Positions 8,747 through 10,667 of a DNA stretch of 10,667 nt are shown piece by piece; position 1 is the first letter of the stretch; each line of letters begins with the position of its first letter. The position numbers and the translations under genes were made by a program. Source of the stretch: Dysgonamonadaceae bacterium (GTDB lineage: Bacteria > Bacteroidota > Bacteroidia > Bacteroidales > Azobacteroidaceae); the NCBI GenBank assembly GCA_031284225.1, contig JAITAH010000364.1, positions 1 to 10,667 on the forward strand, written 5' to 3'. The notes under the pieces are model-generated. The model was not told the DNA's origin and ran no database searches. It was given only the letters and a program-made list of their open reading frames with translations.

Positions 8747-8862
8747 AGATAAAAGACAAAAGAATAGAGAAGAAAGAGAGAGGCAGAGAAGATTAAAAGA
8801 CGTCTCACGGTCTTATAAGTCTGGCTCTATCTTCTTCTGTCTGTTGTCTTTTATCTATTTTT
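8747..8862 (+). terminator. 110-nt long hairpin plus T-run, probable terminator or repeat element
   Basis: Positions 8747-8784 pair with 8819-8856 in one register: 13 perfect outer base pairs (AGATAAAAGACAA / TTGTCTTTTATCT), then a nearly matched inner part (8769-8778 with 8825-8834, nine of ten paired). I count about 29 Watson-Crick and 2 G.T pairs in 38. After an 8-nt one-sided bulge (8785-8792) comes an apical stem, TTAAAAGAC (8793-8801) with GTCTTATAA (8810-8818), eight of nine paired, around the loop GTCTCACG. A T5 run (8858-8862) follows, as in an intrinsic terminator for the gmd operon. The structure is far longer than a usual terminator, so it may instead be a dispersed intergenic repeat or MITE-like element. 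Confidence 0.6.
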
Positions 8863-8870
8863 AATCGTAA

Positions 8871-8902
8871 ATTGCCAAGTACGAAAAAAATGATTACCTT
8901 TG
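8871..8902 (+). promoter_or_regulatory. Bacteroidetes-type promoter for pnp
   Basis: ATTG at 8871-8874 and TACCTTTG at 8895-8902 match the -33 and TAnnTTTG -7 boxes with 20-bp spacing. The predicted transcript would start near 8908, about 30 nt before the pnp ATG at 8941. The long hairpin at 8747-8856 lies upstream of this promoter and so would not be part of this pnp mRNA. Confidence 0.7.
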
Positions 8903-8940
8903 CCCGATTTTAAGAGAAAAAAATTAGAAGACATTTATTT

Positions 8941-10667
8941 ATGATTAATCCGATTGTAAAAACAATCCAGTTAGGCGATGGAAGAACCATCACCCTGGAA
9001 ACCGGGAAGTTGGCGAAACAAGCCGACGGATCGGTCGTGTTGCGAATGAACAACACCATGATTCTGGCAACCGTTTGCGCTGCCAAAGATGCGACTCCGG
9101 GCGCCGATTTTATGCCCCTGCAAGTGGAGTATAAAGAAAAATATTCCGCTTTCGGACGCTTTCCGGGCGGTTTTACCAAACGCGAAGGCCGCCCTTCCGA
9201 TAATGAAATTCTGACCAGCCGCTTGGTGGATCGCGCGTTACGCCCGCTGTTCCCGGACGATTATCATGCCGACGTGTTCGTTAACGTCATATTGTATTCT
9301 TCCGACGGAGAAGATATGCCCGATGCGCTGGCTGGTTTAGCCGCTTCGTCCGCTTTGGCCGTTTCGACCATTCCGTTCAACGGACCGATTTCGGAAGTGC
9401 GTGTCGGACGGATCGACGGTCAGTTTATCGTAAATCCGACGTTCGCCCAACTGGAAAAGGCGGATATCGATATTATGGTCGGCGCCACTATCGACAACAT
9501 CATGATGGTGGAAGGCGAAATGAACGAAGTTTCCGAATCCGAATTGTTGGAAGCCATCAAGTTTGCCCACGAAGTGATCAAAGAACAGTGCAAAGCGCAA
9601 TTAGAGCTGATGGACGCCGTTGGATCGACCGTGAAACGCGAATATTCGCACGAAGTGAACGACGCAGAACTGCGCGCCGATATCAAAGCCAAACTTTTCG
9701 ACAAGGTATATGCCGTAGCTAAATCCGGTCAGCCGAAACAAGATCGTAGCGAAGCTTTCAAAGCCATCGTAGAAGAATATTCCGCTCAATTTACGGAAGA
9801 AGAATTGACCGACGAAAAGAAAGCCCTGATCGGCCGCTATTACCACGAAGTGGAAAAAGACGCTATGCGCCGTTGTATCCTCGACGAAGGTATTCGTTTG
9901 GACGGTCGTAAAACGACTGAAATCCGTCCGATCTGGTCGGAAGTGGATCCGATAAAAGGGCCGCACGGTTCGGCCATTTTCACGCGGGGCGAAACGCAAG
10001 CGTTGACTACCGTAACCTTGGGTACCAAGTTAGACGAAAAATTAATCGACGATGTGTTGAATATCAGCAAAGAACGTTTCCTGTTACACTATAATTTCCC
10101 GCCTTTCGCTACCGGCGAAGCCCGTCCGCAACGGTCGGTCGGTCGTCGCGAAATCGGTCATGGAAACTTGGCTCACCGTGCCTTGAAACCCATGTTGCCG
10201 GAAGATTTTCCTTATGTGCTCCGGATTGTTTCCGATATTTTGGAATCGAACGGTTCCTCGTCGATGGCAACGGTTTGCGCCGGTACGCTGGCGTTGATGG
10301 ATGCCGGCGTGCAAATCAAACGTCCGGTGTCGGGCATTGCGATGGGTTTGATTTCCGAAAACAAAGGTCAAAACTACGCCGTCCTTTCCGATATTCTGGG
10401 CGACGAAGATCACCTGGGCGATATGGACTTCAAAGTAACCGGAACAACCGAAGGGATTACGGCTACGCAAATGGATATCAAGGTGGACGGATTGTCGTAC
10501 GAAATTCTGGAAAATGCGCTGAATCAGGCCAAAGCCGGTCGCGCCCATATTCTCGGAAAAATCTTGGAAACGATTTCCGAACCGCGCGAAGATTTCAAAC
10601 CGCACGTACCGCGTATCGAAGTGATTATCATACCGAAAGAATTTATCGGCGCAGTGATTGGCCCGGG
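8941..10667 (+). CDS. pnp: Polyribonucleotide nucleotidyltransferase (PNPase), 3' truncated
   Basis: Phosphorolytic 3'-to-5' exoribonuclease of RNA turnover (EC 2.7.7.8), cytoplasmic and normally trimeric. The frame is open from the ATG at 8941 to the window end, giving 575 complete codons. The first RNase PH-like domain covers about 14-145 and includes [16 protein letters not shown] (74-89). An alpha-helical linker domain follows at about 150-320. The second, catalytic RNase PH domain spans about 325-545, with [24 protein letters not shown] (Ser439-441) and [16 protein letters not shown], where Asp488 and Asp494 match E. coli Asp486 and Asp492. The window ends in [13 protein letters not shown], the beginning of the KH domain, so the rest of KH and the S1 domain (well over 100 residues) are missing by truncation only. 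It has its own promoter and is probably unrelated in function to the glycan genes. Confidence 0.97.
   Translation, partial: MINPIVKTIQLGDGRTITLETGKLAKQADGSVVLRMNNTMILATVCAAKDATPGADFMPLQVEYKEKYSAFGRFPGGFTKREGRPSDNEILTSRLVDRALRPLFPDDYHADVFVNVILYSSDGEDMPDALAGLAASSALAVSTIPFNGPISEVRVGRIDGQFIVNPTFAQLEKADIDIMVGATIDNIMMVEGEMNEVSESELLEAIKFAHEVIKEQCKAQLELMDAVGSTVKREYSHEVNDAELRADIKAKLFDKVYAVAKSGQPKQDRSEAFKAIVEEYSAQFTEEELTDEKKALIGRYYHEVEKDAMRRCILDEGIRLDGRKTTEIRPIWSEVDPIKGPHGSAIFTRGETQALTTVTLGTKLDEKLIDDVLNISKERFLLHYNFPPFATGEARPQRSVGRREIGHGNLAHRALKPMLPEDFPYVLRIVSDILESNGSSSMATVCAGTLALMDAGVQIKRPVSGIAMGLISENKGQNYAVLSDILGDEDHLGDMDFKVTGTTEGITATQMDIKVDGLSYEILENALNQAKAGRAHILGKILETISEPREDFKPHVPRIEVIIIPKEFIGAVIGP

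Noticed and set aside
8747..8856. CRISPR array or insertion-sequence ends
   Set aside because: There is one inverted pair only, no regularly spaced direct repeats, no transposase frame and no target-site duplication that I can see flanking it.
9337..10605. Several minus-strand open frames of 76-173 codons
   Set aside because: All overlap pnp, whose conserved domains and catalytic residues fix the coding strand; the predicted proteins have shadow-like Phe/Arg/His-rich composition.
8941..10667. pnp as a pseudogene because no stop codon is found
   Set aside because: The frame is intact and simply runs off the window end within the KH domain; all active-site residues up to that point are present.

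Overview
The window looks like chromosome from a member of the Bacteroidales (Bacteroidota), for example a Bacteroides or Parabacteroides relative. Three things point that way. The gene order at the left end matches the known Bacteroides fragilis mannan-utilisation operon. The two larger intergenic gaps each carry the Bacteroidetes-type promoter (TTG-like -33 box and TAnnTTTG -7 box). Translation starts lack clear Shine-Dalgarno sequences. All genes read on the + strand; nothing on the - strand looks real.

Region 1 (1-4930) is a beta-mannan degradation operon: a GH26 mannobiose-releasing mannanase lipoprotein (5' end cut by the window), a GH130 mannosylglucose phosphorylase, a GPH-family sugar:cation symporter and a cellobiose/mannobiose 2-epimerase. 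Together they form the pathway described for B. fragilis. Mannan is cut to mannobiose, which is imported and epimerised to mannosyl-glucose. Phosphorolysis then gives mannose 1-phosphate and glucose. The genes are 33 bp apart, overlapping by 4 bp, and 6 bp apart.

Region 2 (4931-8725) starts with a 171-bp gap holding a good promoter and a possible 11-codon leader. It continues with a three-gene operon: a WcaJ-like polyprenyl-phosphate sugar-1-phosphate transferase, GDP-L-fucose synthase (fcl) and GDP-mannose 4,6-dehydratase (gmd). This set supplies GDP-fucose and starts a lipid-linked glycan, presumably for a fucosylated surface polysaccharide or glycoprotein. No glycosyltransferases, flippase or polymerase are present in the window.

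Region 3 (8726-8940) holds a striking 110-nt near-continuous hairpin with a homopurine 5' arm and a T-run after it (probable terminator or intergenic repeat), followed by a second Bacteroidetes-type promoter. Region 4 (8941-end) is pnp, encoding polynucleotide phosphorylase, cut by the window end at the start of its KH domain.

The genes are all of known families. The points most worth following up are the 110-nt hairpin and the neighbourhood of a pathway that makes mannose 1-phosphate with one that consumes GDP-mannose. I found no clear sign of an undescribed defence or mobile system, CRISPR array, tRNA or rRNA.
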